64,000 bases of DNA from Streptomyces sp. HNM0574 (GTDB taxonomy: Bacteria; Actinomycetota; Actinomycetes; Streptomycetales; Streptomycetaceae): contig NZ_JAASAH010000011.1 in NCBI RefSeq assembly GCF_012726235.1, forward strand, positions 62,001-126,000, read 5' to 3'. Positions 16,756-24,564 of this stretch are shown one piece after another. Made by a program: the position numbers and the translations under genes. Every line of letters starts with the position of its first letter. The first letter of the stretch is position 1. A model generated the notes under the pieces. The model did not search any database. It had not been told where the DNA came from and saw nothing but the letters and a program-made list of their open reading frames with translations.

Positions 16756-16761
16756 TAGAGT
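16756..16761 (+). promoter_or_regulatory. -10 box of a probable leaderless promoter
   Basis: TAGAGT ends six bases before the ATG of the S4-domain gene, which has no ribosome site. This is the standard arrangement for leaderless transcripts in Streptomyces, with transcription starting at or next to the A of ATG. Confidence 0.5.
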
Positions 16762-16767
16762 CGTCGT

Positions 16768-17169
16768 ATGGCTTCTGACGAGGGGACCGTGCGCGTCGAC
16801 GTCTGGATCTGGTCCGCGCGGCTCACGAAGACGCGGTCGGCGGCCGCCTCCGCCGCCCGCGCCGGGCACGTGCGCGTCAACGGCGACCGCGCCAAACCGG
16901 CGCAGGCGGTGCGGCCCGGCGACGAGATCCGGCTGCGGTACGCGGGCCGGGAGCGGATCGTGATCGTCTCGCGGCTGCTGCGCAAGCGCGTGGGCGCGCC
17001 GGTGGCCGCGGAGGCGTACGTCGACAAGAGCCCGCCGCCCCCGCCGCGCGAGGCCGTCGCCGAGGTGCCGCGGCGGGACCGGGGCACCGGGCGTCCGACC
17101 AAGCGCGACCGCCGCGAGCTGGAGCGCCTGCGCGAGGGCCGCGCGGGGCAGCCGCCGGGCACGCTCTGA
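16768..17169 (+). CDS. S4-domain RNA-binding protein (Hsp15/HslR-like)
   Basis: This 133-residue protein has an N-terminal S4 RNA-binding domain (VRVDVWIWSARLTKTRSAAA, then AGHVRVNGDRAKPAQAVRPG). The C-terminal tail is basic and Pro-rich (RRDRGTGRPTKRDRRELERL). The family includes E. coli Hsp15, which binds stalled 50S subunits carrying nascent chains. It probably acts in the cytoplasm in ribosome rescue. The mRNA seems leaderless: TAGAGT lies six bases before the ATG and no ribosome site precedes it. It converges with the PanE-like gene. Confidence 0.88.
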   Translation: MASDEGTVRVDVWIWSARLTKTRSAAASAARAGHVRVNGDRAKPAQAVRPGDEIRLRYAGRERIVIVSRLLRKRVGAPVAAEAYVDKSPPPPPREAVAEVPRRDRGTGRPTKRDRRELERLREGRAGQPPGTL

Positions 17170-17190
17170 GCTTCCCCTCAACTCACCGGT

Positions 17191-18123
17191 TCACTCGGCC
17201 TCTTGGGCGCCCGCCGGTTCGCCGCGCAGTTCGCGGTCGACGGCGCGGAGCAGGGTGAGCAGCATGCTGTTGAGCGGGGTGGCGATGCCGTGCCGCTCAC
17301 CGGCGCGGACGACGGCGCCGGTGATGTGCTCGTGTTCGAGGGGGCGTCCGGCGGCGCGGTCGTAGAGCATCGAGGTGCCGCCCGTGGGCGGGACGTGGCG
17401 GAAGCGGTTCATGGTGCGCCGGATGTGCCGCTCGTCGTTCGCGGCGCCGTCGGCGCGGGCGACGGCGAGCGCCTCGCGGAGGATGTCCTCGCCGAGGCGC
17501 CGCATCTCGGGGTGGGTGAGCACTCCGAGCCGCTGCTGGAGCAGGGTGGTGAGCGGGTTGGCGACGAGATTGGTGAACAGCTTCTCCCACACGGCGGTGC
17601 GGAAGTCGTCCACGGCCTTGACGGTCACCCCGCTGCCGTCCAGGAGTTCCTCCAGCGCCCGGGCGAACTCTCCCCGCGGTACGTGCAGTTCGCTGGCCGC
17701 GTGGTGCACGATCCGGCCGGGCGCGACGCGTTCGACGGCCGTGTAGGCCAGCGCGGGCAGCACCCGCGCGTCCGGCGGCAGGAGCGGTGCGACGCGCTCG
17801 CGGTGGTCCACCCCGTTCTGCACCACCGCGACGACGGTCCCGGGGCCGGTGAGCGCGCGCAGCCAGCCGGCGGCGCCGGCGGTGTCCTGCGCCTTGGTGG
17901 TGAGGAACACCCAGTCCACGGGCCCGACTTCGGCCGGCGCGGTGGCCAGCCGTACGGGCACCTCCGCCTCCTCGCCGCCGGTGCGGAGCGTCAGCCGGTC
18001 GACGGGGGTGCGCAGGCAGAGGGTGACGCGGTGGTCCGCGCGGTGGAGGAGGACCGCGAGGAGCCCGCCGACGGCTCCGCCGCCGATCACCGCGACCCGC
18101 GCGCCGGAAACGGGAGAAATCAT
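17191..18123 (-). CDS. panE: 2-Dehydropantoate 2-reductase family protein (ApbA/PanE)
   Basis: This 310-residue protein has an N-terminal NADP Rossmann fold (VAVIGGGAVGGLLAVLL) and the ApbA C-terminal helical domain (WEKLFTNLVANPLTTLL). The family reduces ketopantoate to pantoate for coenzyme A synthesis. The conserved lysine of the FLTTKAQDT loop and the NGVDH segment are present. Streptomyces genomes hold several paralogues of uncertain substrate, so the gene symbol is provisional. The ATG at 18123 has no ribosome site but has TAGGCT seven bases upstream, which points to a leaderless mRNA. Confidence 0.82.
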   Translation of the reverse strand: MISPVSGARVAVIGGGAVGGLLAVLLHRADHRVTLCLRTPVDRLTLRTGGEEAEVPVRLATAPAEVGPVDWVFLTTKAQDTAGAAGWLRALTGPGTVVAVVQNGVDHRERVAPLLPPDARVLPALAYTAVERVAPGRIVHHAASELHVPRGEFARALEELLDGSGVTVKAVDDFRTAVWEKLFTNLVANPLTTLLQQRLGVLTHPEMRRLGEDILREALAVARADGAANDERHIRRTMNRFRHVPPTGGTSMLYDRAAGRPLEHEHITGAVVRAGERHGIATPLNSMLLTLLRAVDRELRGEPAGAQEAE

Positions 18124-18130
18124 GAACGGG

Positions 18131-18136
18131 AGCCTA
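18131..18136 (-). promoter_or_regulatory. -10 box of a probable leaderless promoter for panE
   Basis: TAGGCT on the minus strand ends seven bases before the ATG of the PanE-like gene, which lacks a ribosome site. The -35 region is not recognisable. Confidence 0.4.
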
Positions 18137-18458
18137 CGCACCGGAAGTTGACGTGCGAAGGGTGCGGCGCGCGTGCCCCGGGTGACGCCCGGTGCGGCGG
18201 GGGTCTCCGGGGCGGTCCCGCACCTCCGTGACGGGGTGTCCATCGGGCCGTCGCCCGTCCGTCACACCCCTGTCACAGTGCGGCGGCGGGGGCGGCCGGG
18301 CCCGACGGGCCGCGCTCCGCGCGTGCGACGGTGGACCGGTACCGGTGGGACGCGCCGGACGCGGGCCCCGAGCGCCGCCGTCCGCGCCCGCCCATCCCGA
18401 CCACGGGGATTCCCTGCGCGGGTGAACGCAGGCTGACAGGAAGAGAAGTGAAGGCACC

Positions 18459-18953
18459 ATGCATCGTGCAGCGCCCAGGACCAAGCGCAACGCCGTCGTG
18501 GCCGGCGGCATCGTCGCCGTGCTCCTCCCGCTCGGGCTCGCCGGGCCCGCCGCGGCCCAGGGGCTGACCACCGCCGGGAGTCCGGCCGCGGTCACCGCTC
18601 CCGCCGCGGCCGAGTCCGACGTGGTCTCGTCCGTCTCCGGGTTCTACGACGGCTACATCACCTCGCTCGGCGAGGGGGACACCAACCGGGCCGAGAAGCT
18701 GCGCCAGGACACCGTCCGCGAGGACTACCTGCTGAAGCTGGAACAGTGGGAGGACCGCAACGGCGCCGACGGCGTGCTGCGTTCGCAGGACGTGCCGGTC
18801 GGCTTCGACGTCGCCTACGACGGCAGCGGGGCGGGCCACTCGTGGACGATCGTGACGCTGAAGTGGGACGGCGGCGACCAGCCGGACACCAAGCTGCACG
18901 TCCAGACCGACCTGAAGACGGGGAAGATCTCGGGCATCAAGCTCTACGAGTGA
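18459..18953 (+). CDS. Secreted small protein of unknown function
   Basis: This 164-residue protein has a clear signal peptide: a basic start (RTKRN), a hydrophobic core (AVVAGGIVAVLLPLGLAG) and a probable cleavage site after PAAAQ. The mature part begins with an Ala/Pro-rich linker. A compact domain of about 110 residues follows (SVSGFYDGYITSLGEGDTN, later HSWTIVTLKWDGGD and TDLKTGKISGIKLYE). Its pattern of a long helix then paired strands resembles an NTF2-like/lumazine-binding fold, but I cannot confirm that. The start follows GAAGTGAAGG. The gene stands alone and ends at a perfect 15-bp hairpin. Confidence 0.8.
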   Translation: MHRAAPRTKRNAVVAGGIVAVLLPLGLAGPAAAQGLTTAGSPAAVTAPAAAESDVVSSVSGFYDGYITSLGEGDTNRAEKLRQDTVREDYLLKLEQWEDRNGADGVLRSQDVPVGFDVAYDGSGAGHSWTIVTLKWDGGDQPDTKLHVQTDLKTGKISGIKLYE

Positions 18954-18960
18954 CCCCGGC

Positions 18961-18995
18961 CCCCTCCGGCGCCCCGCACCGGGGCGCCGGAGGGG
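18961..18995. terminator. Perfect 15-bp bidirectional terminator
   Basis: The arms CCCCTCCGGCGCCCC and GGGGCGCCGGAGGGG enclose a 5-base loop between two convergent genes ending at 18953 and 19009. Confidence 0.88.
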
Positions 18996-19008
18996 AGAAC
19001 CGTCCGGC

Positions 19009-20046
19009 TCAGGACGGCACGGGCGGGAAGCGGAGCAGGGAGCCGACGCCCTCGTGCATGCCCGTCCCCTCCTCGACCAGGCCGAACGCGGCTCCCGTCC
19101 CGGCGCACACCTTGATCAGGAAGGCCTCGCGGGAGGCGTCGGTGCCGGGTTCGAAGAGCAGCGTGTCCACCGCGCCGCTCTCCGCGGCCGCGGCCACGGG
19201 CGTGCCGCCCTCCGTCGCCTCCTGGTGCGCGAGCCCCTCGCGGAACGCGTTCGTCCGCTCCTTGACCACCGATTCGTCGACCGCGGTCGCGATCCGCAGC
19301 AGCTCCTCGGCGAGCGCCCCGTCCGGGGAGTGCCCGTCGTCGCCGCCCCGGTCCGTCTCGGTGAGCAGCGGGAGCAGGTCCGGGCCGATCTCGTCCCGTA
19401 CGGCGGTCCTGGCCTGCACCTCGCCGGCGAGGACGAGCACGTCGGGGCGGAAGCTCTCGGCGGCCTTGCGCGCGTACTCGACGACGTCCCGCGCGTTGCG
19501 CTGCACCACCTCCTCGGCCCGGCGCTGGACGCGGCTGTGCGCGTGCGCCTGGCCGCGCTGCTTCTCCATGCCCTCGGGCGCGCTCCCGGTGACCTCGGTG
19601 ACGCCCTCCACCACCGGGCGGTGCTGCCGCGCGATCACCTCACGGCGCACCACGGCGCCCTCCTGGTCGGCGACGACGACCAGGGCCCGCACCCCGCGCG
19701 CCCGCTCCCGCACGTACGCGCCGAGCTCGGGCAGGACGGTCCAGTGCGCGTCGTCGCCGGCGCCGAGCGCGGCGTCCCACGGTTCGTCGAGGACGACGCC
19801 CGAGGCGTCGGCGACCATCACCCGCCCGTTGGTCTGCTCCTCCCCCGCGGCGCCCCCGTCCAGCGCGGTGCCGATCGCGTCCAGCGCCGCGTTGTCGGCG
19901 CCCGCGCCCTCCAGCCGCTCGCGGAGCGCCTTCCAGCGCAGCCGCATCTGGTTGTGGGCGTCCTCGCTGGGTGAACGGCCCTCCAGGTAGACGGTGGCGA
20001 AGGGGCCTTCGTGCTCGTACACCGGGCGCAGAACGGACAGTTCCAT
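19009..20046 (-). CDS. Vms1/Rv2629-like (baeRF family) protein
   Basis: This 345-residue protein resembles the mycobacterial Rv2629 and bacterial eRF1/Vms1-like group. It starts MELSVLRPVYEHEGPFATVY with the family hallmark TVYLEGRSPSEDA. The middle contains a release-factor-like domain (RALVVVADQEGAVVRREVI). The C-terminal part, LLFEPGTDASREAFLIKVC, ends in a Gly-rich region, as in eRF1-like domain 3. The family is linked to ribosome-associated or stress functions, and no biochemical activity is established for the Streptomyces members. The ATG at 20046 has GGAG six bases upstream. It is monocistronic. Confidence 0.78.
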   Translation of the reverse strand: MELSVLRPVYEHEGPFATVYLEGRSPSEDAHNQMRLRWKALRERLEGAGADNAALDAIGTALDGGAAGEEQTNGRVMVADASGVVLDEPWDAALGAGDDAHWTVLPELGAYVRERARGVRALVVVADQEGAVVRREVIARQHRPVVEGVTEVTGSAPEGMEKQRGQAHAHSRVQRRAEEVVQRNARDVVEYARKAAESFRPDVLVLAGEVQARTAVRDEIGPDLLPLLTETDRGGDDGHSPDGALAEELLRIATAVDESVVKERTNAFREGLAHQEATEGGTPVAAAAESGAVDTLLFEPGTDASREAFLIKVCAGTGAAFGLVEEGTGMHEGVGSLLRFPPVPS

Positions 20047-20273
20047 CGTTGACTCCAGACTCGGACGTCGTGCGGTGCTTCCTTGCCGTACCGGTCCGCA
20101 GCCGCCGCTGCGGGTCGTGCCCGTGGTGGGTCTGTCGTCCCTCCACGGTGCCGCCGCCCACCCGCCACCGCACGCGGTACGGCTCCCGGGCCGCTCCCGC
20201 GCGGGCGGCACGGCCCGGACGGACGGGCTCGCGTACCCGTGCGGCGGCCTCGCACACGTCCCCGGCGCGGGGC

Positions 20274-20298
20274 GTGTGCGAAGCGGGTGCGGGGGTAC
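20274..20298 (+). promoter_or_regulatory. SigB-like promoter candidate upstream of the aldehyde dehydrogenase
   Basis: GTGT (20274-20277), 15 bases, then GGGTAC (20293-20298) fits the GNNT-N14-16-GGGTAC pattern of SigB-dependent stress promoters in Streptomyces. It lies 81 bp before the gene start. Such a short pattern can occur by chance in GC-rich DNA. Confidence 0.25.
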
Positions 20299-20379
20299 CG
20301 GCGCTGGACGAGACTGGGGAACCGTGAGGCCGCGGGTTCCCCGTTCCGGGAACCGACCACGTGCGAGGAGGCGGTCCGC

Positions 20380-21774
20380 ATGGCCATCGCCACCGTGAAC
20401 CCGGCGACGGGCGAGACGCTCAGGACCTTCGAGCCGCTCAACGGGGGCGAGATCGAGGAACGGCTGGTCCGCGCCGAGCAGGCGTCCGCCGCCTGGCGGC
20501 ACACCACCTTCACCCACCGCGCCGAGCTGCTGAACCGGGCGGCGGCGCTGCTGGAGGAGGAGAGCGGCCCGGTCGCGCGGATGATGACGACCGAGATGGG
20601 CAAGCCGCTGGCGGCGGCCCGTGCCGAGGCGGCGAAGTGCGTGAAGACGATGCGCTGGTACGCGCGGCACGCGGCGACGCTGCTGGCGAACGAGCACCCG
20701 GCCGAGGCCGACGTGGAGGACTCCGGCGCGACCCGGGCCTACGTCCGCTACCGCCCGCTGGGGACGGTGCTGGCCGTCATGCCGTGGAACTTCCCGCTGT
20801 GGCAGGTGATCCGCTTCGCGGCGCCCGCGCTGATGGCGGGCAACACGGGCCTGCTGAAGCACGCCTCGAACGTGCCGCAGACCGCGCTGTACCTGGAGGA
20901 GCTGTTCCGCAGGGCCGGGTATCCGGAGGGCTGTTTCCAGACGCTGCTGGTCGGCTCAGGCGAGATCGAGGGCATCCTGCGGGACCCCAGGGTGGCTGCC
21001 GCGACGCTGACCGGCAGCGAGCACGCGGGCCGGTCGGTGGCCTCCGTCGCAGGGGACGAGGTGAAGAAGACGGTGCTGGAGCTGGGCGGCAGCGACCCGT
21101 TCCTGGTGCTGCCCTCGGCCGACCTGGACCGCGCCGTCCGCACCGCGGTGACGGCCCGGGTGCAGAACAACGGGCAGTCGTGCATCGCGGCCAAGCGGTT
21201 CATCGTGCACGCCGACGTCTACGAGACGTTCGCGGCGCGGTTCACCGAACGGATGGCCTCGCTGCGGGTCGGCGACCCGATGGAGGAGACCACCGACGTC
21301 GGGCCGCTCTCCAGCGAGCAGGGCCGCTGGGACGTGGAGGAGCTCGTCGACGACGCGATCCGGCGGGGCGCCGAGGCGCTGTGCGGGGGCCGCCGTCCGG
21401 CGGGCTTCGACCGGGGCTGGTTCTACGAGCCGACCGTCCTCGCCGAGATCACCGATGACATGCGCATCCACCGCGAGGAGGCGTTCGGACCGGTCGCCTC
21501 GCTGTACCGCGTGGAGAGCCTGGACGAGGCGCTGGAGACGGCCAACGACACCCCGTTCGGGCTGAGTTCGAACGCGTGGACCCGGGACCCGGACGAGCAG
21601 GAGCGGCTGGCCGGCGAACTCCAGGCGGGCGGCGTCTTCTTCAACGGGATGACGGCCTCGCACCCCGCGCTGCCCTTCGGCGGCGTGAAGCGCTCCGGCT
21701 ACGGGCGCGAGCTCGCCGGGCACGGCATCCGCGAGTTCTGCAACCCGACTACGGTGTGGCACGGCGAGGAGTGA
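20380..21774 (+). CDS. gabD: Succinate-semialdehyde dehydrogenase (NADP+ type)
   Basis: This 464-residue aldehyde dehydrogenase begins MAIATVNPATGETLRTFEPL, the usual start of Streptomyces succinate-semialdehyde dehydrogenases. The active-site Glu234 (VLELGGSDPF) and nucleophile Cys268 (NNGQSCIAAKRF) are 34 residues apart, as expected. The length matches the short (about 460 residues) GabD1-like group. It oxidises succinate semialdehyde to succinate, linking 4-aminobutyrate breakdown to the citric acid cycle. A GAGGAGG ribosome site precedes the ATG. The substrate is inferred from overall resemblance, so related aldehydes remain possible. Confidence 0.85.
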   Translation: MAIATVNPATGETLRTFEPLNGGEIEERLVRAEQASAAWRHTTFTHRAELLNRAAALLEEESGPVARMMTTEMGKPLAAARAEAAKCVKTMRWYARHAATLLANEHPAEADVEDSGATRAYVRYRPLGTVLAVMPWNFPLWQVIRFAAPALMAGNTGLLKHASNVPQTALYLEELFRRAGYPEGCFQTLLVGSGEIEGILRDPRVAAATLTGSEHAGRSVASVAGDEVKKTVLELGGSDPFLVLPSADLDRAVRTAVTARVQNNGQSCIAAKRFIVHADVYETFAARFTERMASLRVGDPMEETTDVGPLSSEQGRWDVEELVDDAIRRGAEALCGGRRPAGFDRGWFYEPTVLAEITDDMRIHREEAFGPVASLYRVESLDEALETANDTPFGLSSNAWTRDPDEQERLAGELQAGGVFFNGMTASHPALPFGGVKRSGYGRELAGHGIREFCNPTTVWHGEE

Positions 21775-21812
21775 GCCGCGCCCCGGCAGGAGACCCGCGA
21801 GAGGTGTGAGCG

Positions 21813-22508
21813 ATGGAGGGCGGGACGACGCCGCCCCTGTTCCCCGGAGAGGGGCGGCGGCGGTCCGAGATCGCGCCCGGCGCGGTGCACGTACCGGACT
21901 GGCTGTCCGCCGAGGGGCAGCGCGAGCTGGTGACCGCCTGCCGCGCCTGGGCGACGGGCCCGGTACCGATGCGGCACACGCGGCTGCCGCGCGGCGGCGT
22001 GATGTCCGTGCGGACGGTCTGCCTGGGCTGGCACTGGAAGCCGTACGCCTACACCCGCACCGCCGACGACGTGAACGGCCGCCCCGTCGCGCCGCTGCCG
22101 GACTGGCTCGCGGACCTGGGCCGCCGCGCGGTGGCCGACGCGTACGGGGAGCGCCTCCCCGAGGTGCCGGGGGCCGGGGCGTACGCACCGGACACCGCGC
22201 TGGTCAACTTCTATGACGCGCAGGCGCGGATGGGGATGCACCAGGACCGGGAGGAGCGCTCGGCCGCTCCCGTGGTCTCGCTGAGCATCGGCGACACCTG
22301 CGTCTTCCGCTTCGGCAACACCGAGACCCGGGGCCGGCCGTACACGGACGTCGAACTCGCCTCGGGCGACCTGTTCGTCTTCGGCGGCCCGTCCCGCTTC
22401 GCCTTCCACGGGGTGCCCCGGGTACGTCCCGGCACCGGCGACCCCGCGACGGGCCTGGCCGGGGGCCGGCTGAACCTGACGCTCCGGGTCACGGGGCTGA
22501 CGGACTGA
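21813..22508 (+). CDS. alkB: Alpha-ketoglutarate-dependent DNA dealkylase AlkB
   Basis: This 231-residue Fe(II)/2-oxoglutarate dioxygenase removes methyl lesions (1-methyladenine, 3-methylcytosine) from DNA by oxidation. The iron ligands appear as MHQDRE (His143, Asp145) and FHGVPR (His199), and the oxoglutarate-binding arginines as RLNLTLR. ALVNFYDAQARMGMHQD is the classic AlkB segment. It starts 38 bp after the aldehyde dehydrogenase stop in the same direction and may be cotranscribed with it. Confidence 0.94.
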   Translation: MEGGTTPPLFPGEGRRRSEIAPGAVHVPDWLSAEGQRELVTACRAWATGPVPMRHTRLPRGGVMSVRTVCLGWHWKPYAYTRTADDVNGRPVAPLPDWLADLGRRAVADAYGERLPEVPGAGAYAPDTALVNFYDAQARMGMHQDREERSAAPVVSLSIGDTCVFRFGNTETRGRPYTDVELASGDLFVFGGPSRFAFHGVPRVRPGTGDPATGLAGGRLNLTLRVTGLTD

Positions 22509-22692
22509 CCCGGCGTCCCGGCGCAGAGGGGGCGCGCGGGTGGCCGGTCCGCGTCCTCCGTGCTCCCGCGCACGGGCGCCGGGGCACAACCTTCGCGCGG
22601 GGCCGGTGGTCGTTCCGGGTGCCCCCGCGCCGAGGCGGCGGGCGGGAATCGCCGAATTCCCCCATCTCTTCGGACATATGACGGAGCCTCAC

Positions 22693-23628
22693 GTGAACCC
22701 GGTCAGCAGACTGCCGCACCCCCGCCGAAGAACGGCCGCCGCCACAGTGGTGACGGGAGCCGTCCTCGCCGCGGGGCCCCTGGTCACTCCGGCCCAGGCG
22801 GCCCGGACACCCACGACGGACCGGGCGCCCGGGACCGCTCAGCAGGCCCCCGCCGCGGCCGGCCCCTCCGGGATCAAGGCCAAGAGCGCCTTCGTGCTGA
22901 ACGACGACGCGGGCAAGCGGATGTGGAGCAAGGACGCGGACACCCCGCGCGAGATGGCCAGCACCACGAAGGTGATGACGGCCGCCGTGGTCGTCAGCAC
23001 CAAGGGCGTCGACCTCGACCGGAAGATCACCGTCAAGCAGGCGTACCGCGACTACGTCGCGCGGAACGGCGCCAGCACCGCCGATCTGAAGACCGGCGAC
23101 AAGCTCTCGGCCCGCCAGCTGCTGTACGCGCTGATGCTGCCCTCGGGCTGCGACGCCGCGTACGCGCTCGCCGACACCTTCGGCGAGGGCCGCACCAACG
23201 CCGAGCGCACCGCCTCGTTCATCGCGAAGATGAACGCCAAGGCCCGCCAACTCGGCATGAAGAACACGCGGTTCGACACCTTCGACGGCATCTCCCGGTC
23301 CGGCGGCAACCGCTCCACCGCGCGGGACATGACGACGCTGGCGCACTACGCGCTCGGCAGCAAGAACATCCGCAAGGTGGTGGGCGCGCAGAAGGCCGTG
23401 CAGAAGGCGACCAACGGCCGTACGTACACCTGGTACAACACCAACAAGATGCTCGCCACCTACCAGGGCATGATCGGCATCAAGACCGGTACCGGCACCA
23501 AGGCCGGTGCCTGCCTGGTCTTCGCCGCGACGCGGAACGGCCACACCGTCTCCGGCACCCTGCTCAACAGCGCCGCCCGCACCTCGGACGCCACCAAGGT
23601 CCTGAACTGGGCCTTCTCCCGCGTCTGA
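22693..23628 (+). CDS. D-alanyl-D-alanine carboxypeptidase (peptidase S11)
   Basis: This secreted S11-family D,D-carboxypeptidase of about 311 residues trims peptidoglycan stem peptides. All three penicillin-binding motifs are seen: STTK (Ser90, Lys93), PSGCDAAYA (SGC in place of SGN, as is common in actinomycete members) and KTGTG (Lys264). A signal peptide (ATVVTGAVLAAGPLVTPAQA) precedes the catalytic part and no C-terminal membrane anchor is present. I chose GTG 22693 because GGAG lies seven bases upstream; an ATG five codons earlier (22678) is the alternative. A 16-bp perfect terminator follows. Confidence 0.92.
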   Translation: MNPVSRLPHPRRRTAAATVVTGAVLAAGPLVTPAQAARTPTTDRAPGTAQQAPAAAGPSGIKAKSAFVLNDDAGKRMWSKDADTPREMASTTKVMTAAVVVSTKGVDLDRKITVKQAYRDYVARNGASTADLKTGDKLSARQLLYALMLPSGCDAAYALADTFGEGRTNAERTASFIAKMNAKARQLGMKNTRFDTFDGISRSGGNRSTARDMTTLAHYALGSKNIRKVVGAQKAVQKATNGRTYTWYNTNKMLATYQGMIGIKTGTGTKAGACLVFAATRNGHTVSGTLLNSAARTSDATKVLNWAFSRV

Positions 23629-23642
23629 GGGACGGGCACACG

Positions 23643-23684
23643 ACGAGGCCCCGCCCCCTGGCGCATGCGGGGGCGGGGCCTCGT
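23643..23684. terminator. Perfect 16-bp bidirectional terminator
   Basis: The arms ACGAGGCCCCGCCCCC and GGGGGCGGGGCCTCGT enclose a 10-base loop between the convergent carboxypeptidase and L,D-transpeptidase-like genes. Confidence 0.9.
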
Positions 23685-23692
23685 GCGGGTGG

Positions 23693-24412
23693 TCAGGCGC
23701 CGGTGCCCGGCTTGGTGCCCCAGACGTAGACGTGGTCGCCCTCGTCGAGCAGGTCCCACAGCCGCTTGGCGTCGGGCATGCGCAGGTTGACGCAGCCCGC
23801 CGAGCCGCCGCCGTCGTACAGGTCGCCCGGGTGCCCGTGCAGGGCCTGCCCGCCGTCGAAGAACTGGGCGTAGGGCATGGGGGCGTTGTCGTAGAGCGTG
23901 GAGTGGTGGTCGCGGCTGCGCCAGGAGATCGTGTGCATGCCGCGCCGGGTCTCCTCCGCCTCCCGTCCGGTCCTGATCGGCACCGGCGGGACGAGGACGC
24001 GCTCGCCCTTCTGCACCCACAGCACCTGCCGGTCCATGTCGACGCAGGTGACCCGGTAGGAGCGGACGGGGCACTTGCCCGCCGCGTTGGGGTTCTTCCG
24101 TGCCGTGAGGACGACGCTGATCCGGTAGGTGCCCAGCGTGGCCTGGCCGTCGGCCGGGCGGATGCCGTTCTGCCGCTGGAAGTCGCGGACGGCCTCGCAG
24201 TCCTCGGTGGACTGGCGCCCGTCGACGGGCAGTTGGAGGTAGCGCTCCAGCTGCCGCTGGTACGGCCCGGTCGGGGCCGTGCACGCGGCCGGGCGGTCCG
24301 CGCGCGGCCCGGCGGGAGCGGCCTGCGCGGAAACGGAGTGGAGCGTGCCGGTCAGCAGCGCCGTGGTGACGGCTGCCACCGCGATCCGGCGGCGGTAGGT
24401 GGTGCCTCGCAT
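23693..24412 (-). CDS. Secreted L,D-transpeptidase-like (YkuD) protein
   Basis: This exported protein of about 239 residues has a signal peptide (RRRIAVAAVTTALLTGTLHS to AQA). An N-terminal part is reminiscent of a peptidoglycan-binding domain (LERYLQLPVDGRQSTEDCE, VRDFQRQNGIRPADG), and a C-terminal YkuD domain follows. The catalytic motif reads HGHPGDLYDGGGSAGCVNLR, with the Ser-x-Gly-Cys core; the second residue is Ala where His is common, a known variant. Such enzymes make 3-3 cross-links in peptidoglycan. Its convergence with a D,D-carboxypeptidase, which makes the tetrapeptide substrate, is suggestive. The ATG at 24412 has GAGGGG nine bases upstream; an ATG two codons earlier is closer to it. 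Confidence 0.86.
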   Translation of the reverse strand: MRGTTYRRRIAVAAVTTALLTGTLHSVSAQAAPAGPRADRPAACTAPTGPYQRQLERYLQLPVDGRQSTEDCEAVRDFQRQNGIRPADGQATLGTYRISVVLTARKNPNAAGKCPVRSYRVTCVDMDRQVLWVQKGERVLVPPVPIRTGREAEETRRGMHTISWRSRDHHSTLYDNAPMPYAQFFDGGQALHGHPGDLYDGGGSAGCVNLRMPDAKRLWDLLDEGDHVYVWGTKPGTGA

Positions 24413-24564
24413 ACCCATCGTCCCCTCGTCTGGCTGGTGTTCCCGTGATGGCTGGTCCGGTGTGTGCCGGGCCGGGCGGCCCGGTGGGGGGGCCGGGGCC
24501 CGCGCGGGTGTGGCGTCGCCGCGCGGGCCCCGGCGTTCGTCGGGCAAGTCCCCTGGTTCCGGGG

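Noticed and set aside
16644..16778. 44-codon plus-strand frame (MRVTVTRTGDRRDRIF...) overlapping the S4-gene start
   Set aside because: It has a good GGAGGA site, but its Pro/Arg-rich sequence is not protein-like and it overlaps a -10 box. I kept it only as the alternative to the minus-strand leader.
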